Shown here: positions 15,001 to 27,300 of the stretch, one piece after another
How positions within the stretch are numbered: the first letter of the stretch is position 1
Layout: every line of letters starts with the position of its first letter
Source of the DNA: Serinus canaria
Lineage: Eukaryota > Chordata > Aves > Passeriformes > Fringillidae
Assembly (NCBI RefSeq): GCF_022539315.1
Contig: NC_066332.1
Location: forward strand, 4,235,001-4,299,000
Direction of reading: 5' to 3'
DNA length: 64,000 nt
Notes under the pieces: generated by a model
The model's input: only the letters and a program-made list of their open reading frames with translations
What the model was told of the DNA's origin: nothing
The model's database searches: none
Position numbers and translations under genes: made by a program

Positions 15001-16911
15001 GCAATTCCTTGATGTTGTGGATGTGACAGGTCTTCAGTCATCATTTCTGAAAGACTCCAAGAATTCCATCTCCTTCAGAGAATCAGAAGAAAATCCAGGT
15101 TTAGGTTTATTTTACCAGGTTTTACATGTCTTGGACTTTGGGCAGTGCAGATTGTTGCTGTCTCCTAGGAATGAAATGGAGAATGATACAAATGTATTTT
15201 GTTGGTGGTTGTGCTGTCAGCCCTGCACCTTGGTGAGGTTCTGTGTGTGTTTCTCACAGCACCAGGTCTGTGTTACTCTGCGTGGGAAGGGTGAATGGGC
15301 AACTGCCTGGGTTGTCAGACTGGCATTCAGTGCCCACAACTATTTTTGTTAGTCACAGCAGCACCCAGCAGGCTCGGTCAGCTTTGGACAGCACTCGCTC
15401 AGTGAAGATGCAGAAGCTCTCATGAATTAATATTTGAGATTTCTTGGCCGTTGGTTTAATCAACCTTTGCGTGTTGAGCTGAGGAGATGCATAAACATGG
15501 AGCTAATGAGCTGTACACAGTGAGTAATTGCTGTGCTGCAGGAAAGCTTTAGTCCACGCTCTTCACTGCTGCCAGGTTCCAGGGGCACTCTGACCTGTGC
15601 TGATGGTCTGAGCTGAGGTTTTGCATTCAAAAGGTCTCTGCAGAAATCTGCTCTGGGAGGTTTCTGGAGCATGAAGGTGGCAGTGCTGACAGTGTCACAT
15701 CGCTGTCATTGTTTGTGCCGTCTCAGCAGTGAGACTCTTTCAGAAGTGGCCTCTCAGAGGTTTTGGCAGATGTGGCTTCTCATGTCTGGGCTCGAGCTTT
15801 CTCCTTCCTCCCCTTTTGATCTTTGAATGCTTTCTCAGTTATTTTAATTGAGGTTTGTGAAACAATGACTAAAATTAAATCAGCTTACAAGTCTTGAATC
15901 CTTCAAATCTTCCCATGTTTTGGAGGTCATGTAACAAGTCCCAAAGCCTTTCTAGCTGCTCCTTAGGTGTTTTGCTCTATATAGCAGCACTGATGCTTGT
16001 GGACATCTGGACAAGGAGAAAAAAATCTGATTTCTCCAGCTTGGTTCTGTCACCTTGTTTCCCAGAACTTTCTAAAGTGCTGCATCCAGGAGGATTTGAG
16101 CAGGGGCTTGGACCAGATGGCCTCTAGAAATCTTGTTCCAGCTTAAATCTCTATAATTCTAGTAACATTGGACACTTTGAGCCCCAGTTAGCCTTGTTGC
16201 TGGGATCTCTCTTTGCACAGCAGTGGTGGGGTTTGAGGGAAGTTGTGCCATGTTTATATACAAAGAGCTTTAGTGCTCCATTTCAAGGTTTGGTTTCTTA
16301 CATGCTGGACCAAACAGAAGAGGATGGTGGCACCTCTGCAGCCCCTTTGTGCACATCTTGCTGTTACCTGCCCCACAGCAGCTCAAGTCTTTGCTGTAGT
16401 GAAGTTGTAGCCATTCATCTTTCAGCCTAATGGACCACAGAAATTACAAGCTGTAGCATGCAGCTTAATCTTGCCACAAGGCAGAGTGCTGCATACTTTG
16501 CCTTCAATTTATGCATGCCATGCCTTTTGGTTAAGTGCAAAAGAGCAGTTGACAGGGTTTCTCCACAGAAGTTGCCTTGGTGGATACCAGTGCATTTCAA
16601 CATAGTGAAATGAGTGATGGTGGTTTCTTTACCATTCATAAGAACCACCTTTGAAATGTGAGGACAGAGCTATGGATTATTCTCTGTGTGTCAAGCAGCA
16701 GAGGAGAGCACAGCAGCTATTTTGGTTTTAACCCTGCAGATGACCCAGTTCTTGAAGTATTTCCGTTGCCGTTAGGAGACACAGTCAGGGCTGGAGCAGC
16801 GGTTGAGCATCTGTGCTTGGTCAGGCTTTCACCCAGGGATGGCTCTTTGCCTCTTTCTTTTCTCTGTTCCTCCTTGTATTATAACTTTGAATTGTCTCTC
16901 TGTTGTTGCAG
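1..16911. other. Noncoding AT-rich region, FAM222B upstream intron or leader region
   Basis: No exon of any recognised protein was found on either strand over these 16.9 kb. Open frames are short and look random. Since the first coding exon of FAM222B begins with a splice acceptor at 16910-16911, this stretch is most likely the intron separating it from noncoding 5' exons that lie further left, as in the human gene with its long 5' intron. Visible minor features are a T-run at 5667-5684, a TTTA-type microsatellite near 13107-13121 and a CR1 fragment near 16075-16160. The promoter of FAM222B is not in view. Confidence 0.6.
16075..16162 (+). mobile_element. CR1 LINE 3'-end fragment
   Basis: The stretch reads like the end of a chicken-repeat-1 element: a GAGCAGGGGCTTGGACCAGATGGCC-like segment, then a degraded TTCCAGC region, ending in TCTATAATTCTAG, which resembles the terminal ATTCTATGATTCT octamer repeats of CR1. 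The direction of the tail places the element on the plus strand. It is old and 5'-truncated, as most avian CR1 copies are. The family call rests on remembered consensus, not on a search. Confidence 0.7.
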
Positions 16912-17039
16912 TGTGCAGAGGAGTGAATGCCCCATGTTGTGTTAGTGCCTGTCTGCCATGCTGGCCTGTCTGCCAGGACCAGGCGACCTCTCCTTTCAGC
17001 TTCTTTCTTACACGCAGATGAACACTGGACTTCAGAAAT
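16912..17039 (+). other. FAM222B: FAM222B first coding exon
   Basis: The acceptor TTGTTGCAG ends at 16911. The exon has a 46-base 5' UTR, the ATG at 16958, and 27 codons plus one base up to the donor GTGAGT at 17040. The encoded start MLACLPGPGDLSFQLL matches what is known of the FAM222B N-terminus, and the split tryptophan codon (T at 17039, GG at 23079-23080) joins in frame to the large exon. This exon is too short to stand out as an open frame and is easily missed. Confidence 0.9.
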
Positions 17040-20000
17040 GTGAGTGATGTTTTGTCTGCAGGATGTGGTTAACTGTTAAATCTGGCTCTGGTACCGCTGT
17101 GACATAAACATTTAGGATACAGTGGAAAAACTATTTAATGTAGAGTCTTTCTTTTGTTATGCCTTCAAGGCATCTGTCGATAAAGGCTCTGAGAAATGGC
17201 TGTAGAGGTTCACGTATGTGCAGCTCCTCTGTTCCTGGCTCTGAAAAGGTTAATTTAACCTCAGCAGGATGCAGCAAGTGAGGTTCCTGTGAGATTCGTG
17301 CCTCTCTGCTGAAAAGGTTTTGTGCTAAAAGTGTGCCAGCTGATTTGCTTCTCAGCACAACTTTTTCCTCAGTCTTTTTCGCTTCCCTTCATGCAATTAC
17401 TCGTAGACACCAATAAAAGTTAGATCAGTCTAATGCAAACCTTTTTGAGGTCAGCAGCTCTTGCTCTACATACCTGGGGCTTATACTGCAAATATTAGTG
17501 AGCTAGTCCAAATTACTAAAGTTCAAAGTTTCCATCTTCTTCTGATGTCTCTTTGGTGCCTCTGAAAATATGTCTGCAGAGTGCTCTGATAATTCTTTTT
17601 TGATAACTTCAGTCTTTTTTTTCATAGTTGTACTGGTATTTTTAAGAACAACTTGTTCTTGGGAATGTAAGTTTATTGACTAGAGGTTTTTTTAACTCTT
17701 ACTCTGTCTCTCCTCTTTATCACTGAAGCAGCACACTGATTGTTCAGCTGAAATTTCAGAAATGCCAAGATTTCTATGTAAGGTCTGTGTATTTGGTTCT
17801 TAGGGCTGTGACCTGTCTCTTGTGTTTGAAATGTGCATTGGGAGATCTCAGTTTGCTGATGCACTCACTGCTTTCTAAACCCAAGTGATTTACATTCCAC
17901 TTGTAGCTAAATTGTTCATACAGTGAGGCTTGTGATGCTGCAGAAGATAAATAAGGAAGATAATTTTGCATATAAGAGTGACCTGCTCATGGTCATGGTC
18001 CTGCCAGAAGTGACTGACGCAGTTCACATACACACCTGAGCTCCCCCACAGCACTTCTGCTGACTCCATAGGCTTGGTTATTGTAATATCACTCAGCAAC
18101 AATAAAAATCTTCACTCACCAAAGGACTGGGGTTGACATCAGACTGGGCATCCCCTCCTTTCTCGTTCCTACTTCCAGTATGAGTGTTGCTGACAGCCTG
18201 TGGGGTGAGGATGTGCCCAGGTCTGTGCATTGCGTGAGATTTCTTTGTCAAAGCTGAGTTCTGAAAGCAAAATGTTGGGGTTCATGTGAGGGCAGCTGTG
18301 CACAAATCAGGTATTTGCTAATTACAGCTTTACAAGGCAACATGCTGGTATGTTGGGCAGTTTTCCTCACCTGATGGTACCTTTGCTGTTTCTTGGAGAT
18401 CTGCAGATCCATGTGCTGAAAGCATTGCTGTGTCCTGCTCAGTGAAGAGCTTTGGGAACTGCATTTCAAAGAATTTAGGACATAAAGTAGCTGGCAGGCA
18501 CGGGCTGGCAGTGGTAATGCTCAGCTGTTTGGTTTGTTCTGATTTTATGGAAGATGAGGCTGCTGGTACAGACCTCACTCAGCCCCTCTGCAGATGTGGG
18601 CAGGATTAATTGGTGCATTTCTCTTCTGCTGGAGATGCATGAGTAGCCCAGCCCCTGGCCAGGGCAGAGCTGAGTTAATGAGCATTTTTTAATGACCAGT
18701 GACTTGAGACTTTAATGGGGGGTGGAAGCAGGCTGTAACAATAGTGCTATTGCTTTTATAAAAGGTACAGAATTCTACAAGATTGCCTTTCTTCAGACTT
18801 AACAGTGTTTGTATTAATAATTTTTAAGTGGAGTTTTCTGGATCAGACTTTTTATTAGTGCTTAAAAATCCATATTAGCTCAATTACCTTTTTTTTCCAT
18901 GCTCACTCTCTAATAAGGGGCTTGTTCTTACAAGTGGTCCATGTAGTAGGAGTTTGGTGGATTAATATGCACATATTTTTTTCCTTTAGAAACTGGTAAC
19001 TAAAGGACTTCCAATTTCAGTATTTTTTGTTGAATTCCAACCTGAATCCAGGCTAACCCTGGAATTCCCTTTCAACACAGGAGATTTCTCACTTGGTGTT
19101 CTCTCCTTCCTCCCAGTGACTCCAGTATAAACCTGACTGGTAAACTGGGATATTTGAGGCAATATTCTTCAGGTTGTGTCTGCAGCTGCTGTTGGATATA
19201 GCAGCAGTGCCAAACCTTCTGGGGAGGAAAAAAGCTCATTTTTCTGTGACAATGGTGGAAAATCAAGTGCAAGGTGCTTCTTAGGAAGTATTTTGTTAGG
19301 AGGGGACATCAGAGAAGAGGAGATTGGACTGAATATGGGATCATCAGCTAAACTGAGTCTTTTTGGGAGGGTTCTTTCTGTAAAGCCTTTGGGCAAACTG
19401 CTAAAATTGAGGGTTGTATGCAGAAGGTGGACACAGCTGGTTCTGGCTTGTCCCAGTGCAGGAGCTCTCATTAGGGTAGCAATCCTGAAGGCCTGTTTGT
19501 ATTTTGTTTAATGATAATGAAAATTTAACCATAGGCAGCTTTTAAAAGCAGTGGGTTTTAAAGTCTTAATGTGAAATGCACTTAAAAGATGTTCCATTAG
19601 TGCTGAGGTGAGGCAGGGAAATCTGTCTCATTCCATGACAAAAATAGCTGCAGTGGTGAGACCAGGAGTGTGACCAGAGGAATCGGTTGCCACGGGATTA
19701 GCAGGAGTTGGGAACTTGCAGCTCACCAGTTTATTGGGGTAATTGCTCATATGCACAGCTTTGCCTTATAATAAACATGAAATAATTACTTTTCAATGAA
19801 AGTATTCTGCCTTGCATTCACCATTAGGGAGCTTCCTGGAGCTCATCCCATTGTTCTCCTAATGAAGCTTCTTCCTCTGCCGTTGCCTCATCATTTTATT
19901 ATGGCCTGATCTGGAATTCTTCCTCTTGCACACAAATGATGATATTCCAATTCTAGCATTTTCTTTCAGACTATTCTAGCAGGTTTTTCATTCACTTAGT

Positions 20001-23000
20001 TACCAGAACTGATTGTTCTTTATTGGTTTGTGGGGTATTTGTATGGGATATTCAGATTCTTGCTCACCATGTAATGCCTTTCTTCTAATATTTTACTGCC
20101 TTAATTACTACAGTCATGGAATCTTGCCTGTGGAACTACTAGCAAAGCACTTTGGGGCACTCAGAAATACATCACCTTCAGGCCTGAGTTACATGGCTGA
20201 GTTAGCCTGGAGTAAAAGGAGCATCATCTTACCTGTGCATAAACCAGGTGCTGTTTGGAATGGTGCTTGGGTTCAGAAGATCCCATCCAAGGGATTTAAA
20301 AGGTGGTTTGCCTTTGGTAGGATGCCAGATTTGATGCTGGGGTGTCATTTAAGTTTAACTGAGGGGTTATTTTCTCTCAGAGGAAGGAATTCTTCCAGTT
20401 TTGGGAGTAGAGGTGTGTCTGACTGATGGCTGCAGCCTGTTCAAACATCCATGTTTTAGCTGCTTCCTGAAACTTCTGTGTAACATAAAATCAGATGACT
20501 GGATAAAAGAATACTCAGTGTGTCTGTTTAGTGTTTATATTTAATTCATTGATTTGCCTGTAGAAATGTATACCAGGCAGGGAAATTTTGATGGCAAAGG
20601 TGTCTTAAAGTATCTCCTTAATTTTTCATCTGAAAATAGAATGTGACAGTGTCTGCAAGCATAACATAAACCATAACACAGACAGGTATGGGCTCCTTTG
20701 TCCTTTGATTCTTCTCTGGTTCATGGGGGGTTGCCAGGGTCATGTCTTGGGGAAGAAAGAGACCTTAATGAGCATGGGCAATGCTAAAAATAAAGGTTGG
20801 GAGTTCATGAAGGCCTTGGCTTTTGAGGCAGGGTAATACTGGCAAATGCCATTCGGAGGCTCTCCTCTCTGTTAGGAGCACAGCAGCTTGCTCAAAAGGG
20901 CAGATATAAACACCTGCCTGCAGAGATAGGTACAGGGATGTGCACAGAGAGATGTTTGGGTGAATATTTCCTTTGATTAAGAGAAAGGGATGATATGTGC
21001 CAGTGTCTGGACAGCACAGGGAGTACAGGTATAACTGGCGCCGTGGTACGAGCTGTGCTAGAGATGGGAGACAAACTGCTTGTAAAACCTCTTATTTCAC
21101 AAAAGATATTTTTAATACTTCCACAATTAACCTTTCTTTTGGTATCCATTCTATTTTCCATTTTCTGACCTTTCTTTTCTGAAAGTGAGAGCTCTTAGAG
21201 CAGAGCTACTCTCCCTCACCTGTGACAACAGGAAGCTGCAGGATGTAAAGAGAGAAGTGGCTGGTACTTATCTTTTGAGGCAATTTGCTTGAAAGAATCA
21301 GAGGTGGAATTTCAAGAGGAAGGGCTGTTTGCCTGGGAGCAGAAAGCTCTTTGCTGGAGCATTAAATTTCCTTGGGTCAGAGGGCCAAATATGGGGCTGG
21401 GCCACATTCCCTGTTCTCTCAGCACTGCAAATAGCACAGGGATGCTGAAAATTTTAGGAAAAAGGATGGACATTTTTCCACTGAACTGTTTACAAAGTGA
21501 GGTGGGAGGGGAAATCAAGCAAAAGCTAAATTGGATTGTCAAAGCTGCAAGCCATTATTTGAAGATTATAAAATCAGCAGGAGTCCCATAGGAGTTAGGC
21601 AGCAGAGCTGTGGTGGGAAACAACCCAGCTCTCTGCTTGGAATGTGATTATGGCAAGAGACACACATGCATTTCCCTAGATTTCTGAAGTTCTTTGCAGG
21701 AGCAGTTGGAGCTTGTGAGCCAGGTAGGTATCTGGTAAATCAGAGGAAGTGAAACCACACCTCTGTCTCCAGAAGGCTTTTGTCTCTGTCTGGAGAGTAG
21801 CATGTTTTTAATCCTGTGGGGTAATCACATCTCTTTGCCATGTGATGTGGGGATGCTGTCCTTAGCAAGGTGCCACCTTGAAAAGTCAGCTGAGGAAATA
21901 ATTGCAGGCCATAAAATAATCAGCCTCCTTCCATTTGCTGAGTTTGGGCTGACAAGAGCTTCCTAATGCACAGAAAGACACTCAGTGCTTTCAGATGTCA
22001 GCACCTAGGAAAGGAGTGGGGTGTAAATGGAGGCTTGAGCTGAGACTTTGATGTGCATAGGGTTTGCAGGGCAAGGGTTTGGTAGTGGGGGATGCAGGAG
22101 CTGCTCAGAAACTTCCCCCATGTCTGATGGAGCCAATTCCAGCTGGCTCCAGGACGGACACACCGCTGGAACAACTGATTTAAGAAGTGGGAAAAACCTG
22201 CACAGCTGCAGCTGGAGAGAGGAGTGAGGATATGTGAGAGGAACAGCTCTGCACAGACCCCCAGGGCACTGCAGAAGGAGGAGGAGAAGGTGCTCCAGGC
22301 ACTGGAGCAGAGATTCCCTGCAGCCCATGGTGAGGCAGCTGTGTCCTTCTCCCTGTGCTATGGAGGTGGAGAAAGTCAGGAGTGAAGTTGAGGAGGGGTG
22401 GAAGAAAGAGGTTTTTATTTCTCCTTACCCTACTCAGATTGGTAATAAATTAATTTCCCCAAGTCTGTTTTGCCCTTTTTGGTGAGTGCTATCACCCCTT
22501 CCTTATTCTGACCCTGTGTTTCTTCTTGCATGCCTGGCTGAGGAAGGGAGTGACAGAGCATCTTTGGGGGCACCTGGTGCCCAGCCAGGGTCAGCCCACC
22601 ATAGTATGGTTCCCACCTCAGGATTACAGGGGCTTCCTTCATGTTGAATTCATATCTTTCTGATTTAGAATTCCATGGTAAAAATACTGCGAATGGTTTG
22701 AAGAGCAATGGGGAGGCAGCTTAAGTTAAGAGAATAAAAACCAGCCCACCACTGCAAGCTGTGAGGAATATTTCAGCTGGAGACAATCTGATGTTTATAA
22801 CATGTTACCTGGTTTTGTCCAACTGCAAACATACTCTGATGAGAACATGGTTTTCTTCTGCTCCCCTGGGCAGGTCTTGCCTTAAGCTGAACTGGGGCTT
22901 GTGTTGGTCACCAGGTAATAAAGGGAGTGAGGCATCTGCTCCATGACCCGCCGGTCTGGCAGGATGAAGTTTCCTTGCCTCTTGAATCCTTGGAGATTTT

Positions 23001-24643
23001 CTCCCCTTGTTGTGTGACTGTCTTGCCCTGGGGTTAATCCCTTGCTCACCAGAACTGACCAATTTCCTTTCTCCACAGGGGACACTACACAGAAAATGAG
23101 ATCTGCACAGTATCCTACCCCAGCAGAATTGGATGCTTATGCTAAGAAGGTCGCCAACAATCCACTGACTATAAAAATCTTTCCGAACAGCGTCAAGGTT
23201 CCCCAGAGGAAACACATACGCCGTACTGTGAACGGACTCGATACTTCGGGCCAGAGGTACAGCCCCTACCCATCTCAGGCCACCACAAAAACCGGCCTGC
23301 TGGCCATAGTCAAATCCCCAGCGAAAGGAATCATCAAGGACTTTGACGGGACGCGCGCGCGCCTGCTGCCGGAGGCGATGATGAACCCCCCCTCCACGCC
23401 CTACGTTGCACCAAGCACTTTATCCCACCCCCAGGCGCTCGCTCGCCAGCAGGCTCTCCAGCATGCACAGACTTTGCCGCACCCCCAGAGCATCCCGCAG
23501 CACCCTCAGGGTATTCCACAGCCACCCAGCTTACCGCACCCTCAGGGGATCCCGCAGGCGCTGCCGCACCCGCAGAACATGCAGCAGCCGCAGGGCTTGC
23601 AGCACCCTCAGCCCATGGCACACCAGACCCTGCAGCACCCCCCGAACCCGCTGCTGCAGCCGGGTTTACATGGAGGCAGAAAGATGCCGGACGCAGACGC
23701 GCCGCCGAATGTGACCGTGTCTACCTCAACCATTCCCCTCTCTATGGCTGCCACCCTGCAGCAGAACCAGCCACCGGACCTGAGCAGCATTGTGCACCAG
23801 ATTAACCAGTTCTGCCAGGCCAGAGCTGGCATTAGCACTACCTCAGTGTGTGAGGGACAGATTGCAAACCCCAGCCCTATAAGTCGCAACCTGCTTATCA
23901 ATGCAAGTACCAGGGTATCTACTCACAATGTCCCTACACCCATGCCTTCCTGTGTAGTAAACCCTGTCGACCATGCTGCTGCTGCTATTCCTCCTGCCTC
24001 TGTTAATGTGCCCATGGTCAATATTAACAGGGTGCCACCCGCCTACCAGAACGAAATCAAATCGGTTGCGTGGAACCAGCACCAGCTTGCACATCTGCAG
24101 CAAATGTGTGGGGATGCTGCTGGGCCTGCTGGACTCGCAGGGAAGCACCCTCAGAGAGAGATTGCAGGGCAGAGTTTCCCTGGCAAAACTTCCAACTACC
24201 CTCAAGAACTGTGCATGGGCCAGTCCTTCAGCTTGAAGCCCCCCATCGAGAAGCCTACGCCTTCTCCGCCTGTGAACGGGTTGCAGGGACCTTTGCCATA
24301 TACCAATGGGCACTATTTCCAGCCCCTCTGGAATAACATTCTGCCCACGCCCAACAGTGACAGCTCTGGGTCCCAGGACCTCACCATGCCTTTCCATGGG
24401 GGACAGCCAGCGGGAGCGACGCTGGATTGTGCAGGAGGAACTCATTACAGAGCTGGAGCTGGCCCATCCAGCCAGAATAATGTGATGCAGACCATGGATT
24501 ACCTAAGTGGGGACTTCCAGCAGTCCTGCTTCCGAGACCAGAGCATGGCCGTGCTGGGAAAAGTCCATCGGCCTCCCATGAACCGAGCACCTGAACCAAC
24601 TGATAGTCGAAATCTTCATATTCAACACCCAGGGTATAGATAG
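16958..24643 (+). CDS. FAM222B: FAM222B, family with sequence similarity 222 member B
   Basis: Coding exons are 16958-17039 and 23079-24643, giving 548 residues against about 560 in human. The function of this conserved vertebrate protein is unknown. The N-terminal part after the junction (SAQYPTPAELDAYAKKVANN) and the segment TIKIFPNSVKVPQRKH are the most family-specific stretches. Residues about 143-224 are a low-complexity tract of degenerate HPQ and PQG repeats rich in His, Pro, Gln and Leu. Conserved blocks follow, including VSTSTIPLSMAATLQ, DLSSIVHQINQFCQ and QPLWNNILPTPNSDSSGSQD, and the C-terminus SRNLHIQHPGYR. No membrane segment, signal peptide or catalytic motif is seen. An ATG at 23042 upstream of the acceptor opens the same frame but lies in the intron, so it is not the start. 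The gene is tail-to-tail with TRAF4. Confidence 0.95.
17040..23078 (+). other. FAM222B intron between the two coding exons
   Basis: This 6.0 kb intron is bounded by a GTGAGT donor at 17040 and a CTCCACAG acceptor ending at 23078. I see no further exon, RNA gene or clear mobile element in it. Composition is AT-rich like the region to its left. Confidence 0.85.
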
Positions 24644-27300
24644 GCTGCAGTCACTTTCACAGACAAAAAAAAAAAAAAATTATAGGTTTTAGTCTTAATT
24701 TTAATTAATAAGCAAGGCGTTTTTAACTTGCAAACTTGTGTGATCATTATAGTACCCATTGGAAGAAGACATACTGTATATTTAAAGAGCTTTGCTTACA
24801 TGTTATCTCTCTCCTTTATGCATCAAATATTTAACATGCCTTTTGTGTCAAAGAATTTCATTACACTACTTCACGCCACAGCTGTTTCCTCACAGCAGAG
24901 TCCCCCTTTGTGCAGTTTTTTTTTTTTTGCCTTCTGCTGAGCAGCTCCTCGCTGGACTGAGGTTGAGTTGCTGCAGGGTTTTGCAGCCACATCTGTGCTC
25001 CAGCGAGAGCAAGGTAGTGTAGCTGCTTCCATTTCCATCTCAATTTCCTCACAAGATTAAGAGCAACAGAATTTTGTCAGGGAGTAGGGCTTGTTTTCAA
25101 CTCAAAAGCCCATTTCATTAATGCATTAAACATTGACCATTTGCACTGTCTAGAGGCCTGTGTAATTGAAAAAGAGCCTACGTTTGAAAAGAGCCAGCTA
25201 GGGGTATGTATTTAGGCTTTAATAGAGGGAGAAGCTTTTCAGCTCTTTCTTGCCCACGTTTATCATTTAGACTTTGTCCAAAGTCAACAGTCTCTGGCAG
25301 ATTTTTCTGATGCTTTGTGTTTTCTGGACAGGGTATGAGGAGGGGAGCAGCGGGTTTGGGATGAAGGCAGCCACGGGGAGCTGCCTTTCTTCATGTTCCC
25401 CCTCCCCACTGCCCTTCCACCAGCCTCAAAGCACACGTTGTCTGAATCCCTCGCTGCTAGGAGTCTGGCCAGCCTCGTGTGAAGGGAATCCAGACCCACT
25501 GACAACTCCAAAAAGGGTTCAGCCACTTCTCTGGAAGCTGGAATTACTGTCAGGGTGAGGAGAGATGCAGCTCAGCCCATCCCCAGTGCAGCAGGAACAG
25601 TCACGCTGTGGGGATGGGGGGTGGTTGGTCTGAATCAAAGCTCCTCTCACAAGCCACTGTGGGATTGACAGTCCCCTGTTCCTCTCTATCTAAACACCCC
25701 AGCGGATTTAATGGAACAATTCTTCTCCCTGGGAATTAGTGAAGCTATTTATAACATCCCTTTTTCCCAGGGTCTTGGTGCCTAACTCCTTCTGTTCCTT
25801 CCCCACGTCACTTCCAGCAGCCAGTTGAGTCAGTGACTGTAGGACACTAACTGCTGGGTAACCTCAGCATCTTGTTCTCCTCTGTGTACCAAAACATCCC
25901 TTTCCTTTCTAACAGCCGAATTTATTGTAAGTAGAAAATTCCTCATCTCTGTTCACGAGACTAATACTTGAACATAATGATCACAATCAAGTTTGGAAAT
26001 TAAAAAAAAAAAAGAAAAAAAAGAAAAAAGAAGAAGAAGAAAAAGTTTAAAAAAATAAATGCATTGATTCTTTCTATGTACACTGGCTAAAAAATATTGC
26101 TCTACACTGTAACTTTTAAGTGTAATATTTCTGTATGAATGTCGCCTGGTAGTGTGGGTTTGAGTAGCATTGTGTATGGGTGAACCCACTGGCCTCTGCC
26201 ATCCACTGGCCTCCCTCACAGCCCTTGGAAAAACAAAGCCTTAAGTATTTGCTCCTTGAACTTTCCTTAATGAGCATGGTTTAAAAAAAAAAAAATCCTA
26301 AAGACATCATACAAAATTAAAAAAAAAAAAAATTAAAAAAAAGTTTTGAAGTGACGTCATAGTTGGCTAGAGATTCTTAAAAGTTTTTCGTAAATGGGAA
26401 AATTAGAAAACATTTATTTGTATTTTTTTAATTTAGAATGTGTAGTCCTGGGCTGTAACAAATATTAGGTTTCAAAGCTTAGCAGAGTACGTTTCTGACT
26501 CCTTGCATAAGTTAGTACACTTATATCATGTCATTATTTAAATTCTTTTAAGTGTACTATAACCCGTTCTTTAGTGGTAACTCCTGAGCAAAGTTAAGCA
26601 ATTTGACTAAAGACGGATTAAATTATGTGTTGGCTTGTGTTGCCTTATATTTAAAAAAAAGGAAAAATTGCCTGATTGTGTTATGCCAAATGATAGCAAC
26701 ATGAAGTCCTAATTTATTGTTTATAATCGTATTCCTGCAGTCTTTGTGAAAACTGGTAAATATACATCTATGAAAGAACGAAAACCCTGAGGCTTTTCAT
26801 GCAATATTTTTCTGAATCCATTCTGTTGGAGCCAGAGTTCGAGTCTGAAGCTGCTTCCCCTACAGTCCCCCCATCGTCTTCCCTGTCCCAAACCCAACCC
26901 CGGCGAGGGCTGTGCTCTGACCTCACCCCTCCCTGCCCAGTCGGTCACTGTAAGGTGTTCTGCTACCTTTTTACTAAATCAGACCTTGGCCTCTCCTCTG
27001 GTCCGTAGCCTGCTCCAAATCTTAACCCAGACTGTTACTAAAAGCTAATTTTTAACTCCTGCTCTTCTCCCGAGAGCCTGAGCAGAGTCCTGTGCCGTGG
27101 TGGTGGTTGCCTGGGAGGTGTTTGGTGGTGTTGGCAGCAGGCTGTGAGTTTTTGGGGACTGTTCTGCCCAGGTACAGCCACGGCCTCCGAGGCTTTGCCC
27201 CGGTACAGCAGGACCGGGAAGCAAAATTCCTGCTGAGACTCATCCAGGTGGGACATTGCTTGAAAAAAATAAGAATCATTTTACTATTAAAATATACTGA
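24644..27300 (+). other. FAM222B: FAM222B 3' untranslated region
   Basis: The region after the stop codon is AT-rich and open-frame poor, with several A-rich runs (about 24667-24680, 26001-26045, 26282-26342). Candidate polyadenylation signals are AATAAA at 26054-26059, ATTAAA at 26617-26622 followed by a GT-rich element, and ATTAAA at 27286-27291. The true end cannot be fixed without transcript data. GC content and texture change after about 27.3 kb. Confidence 0.55.
26617..26622 (+). terminator. Candidate poly(A) signal of FAM222B
   Basis: ATTAAA at this position is followed within 25 bases by a GT-rich stretch (TGTGTTGGCTTGTGTTG), the usual arrangement of a vertebrate cleavage site. A second ATTAAA lies at 27286-27291 and could serve a longer transcript. 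Confidence 0.45.

Noticed and set aside
1..16911. miR-144/miR-451 cluster, which lies near FAM222B in mammals
   Set aside because: The mature miR-451 sequence as I know it is not visible on either strand. In human the cluster lies beyond ERAL1, which would be left of this window.
23042..23078. ATG at 23042 as start of a 533-residue FAM222B
   Set aside because: The first 12 codons lie before the acceptor CTCCACAG and are intronic. The upstream exon at 16958 supplies the conserved N-terminus through an in-frame split codon.
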